From NCBI GenBank assembly GCA_965199945.1, contig OZ241354.1:3658001-3722000 (forward strand): a stretch of DNA of 64,000 nucleotides. The letters are read 5' to 3'. Below are positions 63,937-64,000 of the stretch, one piece after another. The notes under the pieces were generated by a model. That model had not been told where the DNA came from, made no database searches, and saw nothing but the letters and a program-made list of their open reading frames with translations. The DNA is from VXYL01 sp965199945 (GTDB lineage: Bacteria > Pseudomonadota > Gammaproteobacteria > Pseudomonadales > Azotimanducaceae). Each line of letters starts with the position of its first letter. Position 1 is the stretch's first letter. The translations under genes were made by a program, and so were the position numbers.

Positions 63937-64000
63937 CTACCCTGCGTCCATCAGAGAAGGGCGCGAACCATACCCCATGATTCCCCGAAAGTGAAGAAAG

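Overview
The window is about 64 kb of GC-rich DNA from the replication-origin region of a gammaproteobacterial chromosome. The gene order gyrB-recF-dnaN-dnaA, divergent from rpmH-rnpA-yidD-yidC-mnmE-mnmG-rsmG-parA-parB and followed by a complete atpIBEFHAGDC operon, is the classic gammaproteobacterial oriC neighbourhood. MetX/MetW, HemW, PilT, RuvX, YqgE and GshB fit the same group. GTG and TTG starts and 4-bp stop/start overlaps are frequent. I cannot name the genus; an uncultured, possibly marine or host-associated lineage is a guess.

Layout. 1-3.9 kb: Trk potassium uptake (trkA, trkH) and a PlsC-type acyltransferase. 4-10.2 kb, minus strand: gyrB, recF, dnaN, dnaA. Two exact 16-bp parS palindromes lie inside recF. 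10.3-10.7 kb: an AT-richer gap that is the best oriC candidate. 10.7-18.9 kb: rpmH to parB. mnmG carries an in-frame 45-bp palindromic element whose near-identical inverted partner lies between mnmE and mnmG. 19.0-20.3 kb: a gene remnant and an Rpn-family nuclease gene. 20.4-27.6 kb: ATP synthase operon behind a near-consensus promoter. 27.6-32.1 kb: accessory block with an M48 peptidase and an unrecognised module of an Hsp70/actin-fold ATPase, a large helical protein and a 108-residue protein. 32.2-38.8 kb: two acyl-CoA dehydrogenases, an adenine-type DNA methyltransferase with an 18-base G/C homopolymer just after its start, hemW, a retropepsin-like protein, rdgB and a DUF4426 protein. 38.8-43.8 kb: metW-metX-yggT-proC-yggS and a DinB-like protein. 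A small orphan membrane gene is inserted at the old metW/DUF4426 junction between two copies of the metW 3' end. 43.8-47.1 kb: defence island with a Septu-like PtuA/PtuB pair and a type III restriction endonuclease fragment. 47.1-57.6 kb: pilT, ruvX, yqgE, tonB, gshB, hsp20, a sugar transferase, a metallo-beta-lactamase-fold hydrolase, a purine permease and an acyl-CoA synthetase. 57.6-62.2 kb: a coupled cassette of ABC ATPase, frameshifted ABC permease, TPR-like exported protein and small TonB-receptor-like outer-membrane protein, closed by a 107-bp copy of an internal piece of the acyl-CoA synthetase gene. The window ends with an ArsI/CadI-like protein and a lytic transglycosylase-like protein.

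How it fits together. The core is replication, segregation (ParA, ParB and their parS sites in one window), membrane protein insertion, tRNA modification and energy conversion. Accessory cargo sits at junctions between core genes, and at two places the junction carries a duplicated piece of the neighbouring core gene. The most promising undescribed systems are the Hsp70-fold three-gene module (29.0-32.1 kb) and the ABC/TPR/TonB-receptor-like cassette (57.6-62.2 kb). The homopolymer-bearing methyltransferase is a good candidate for phase variation.
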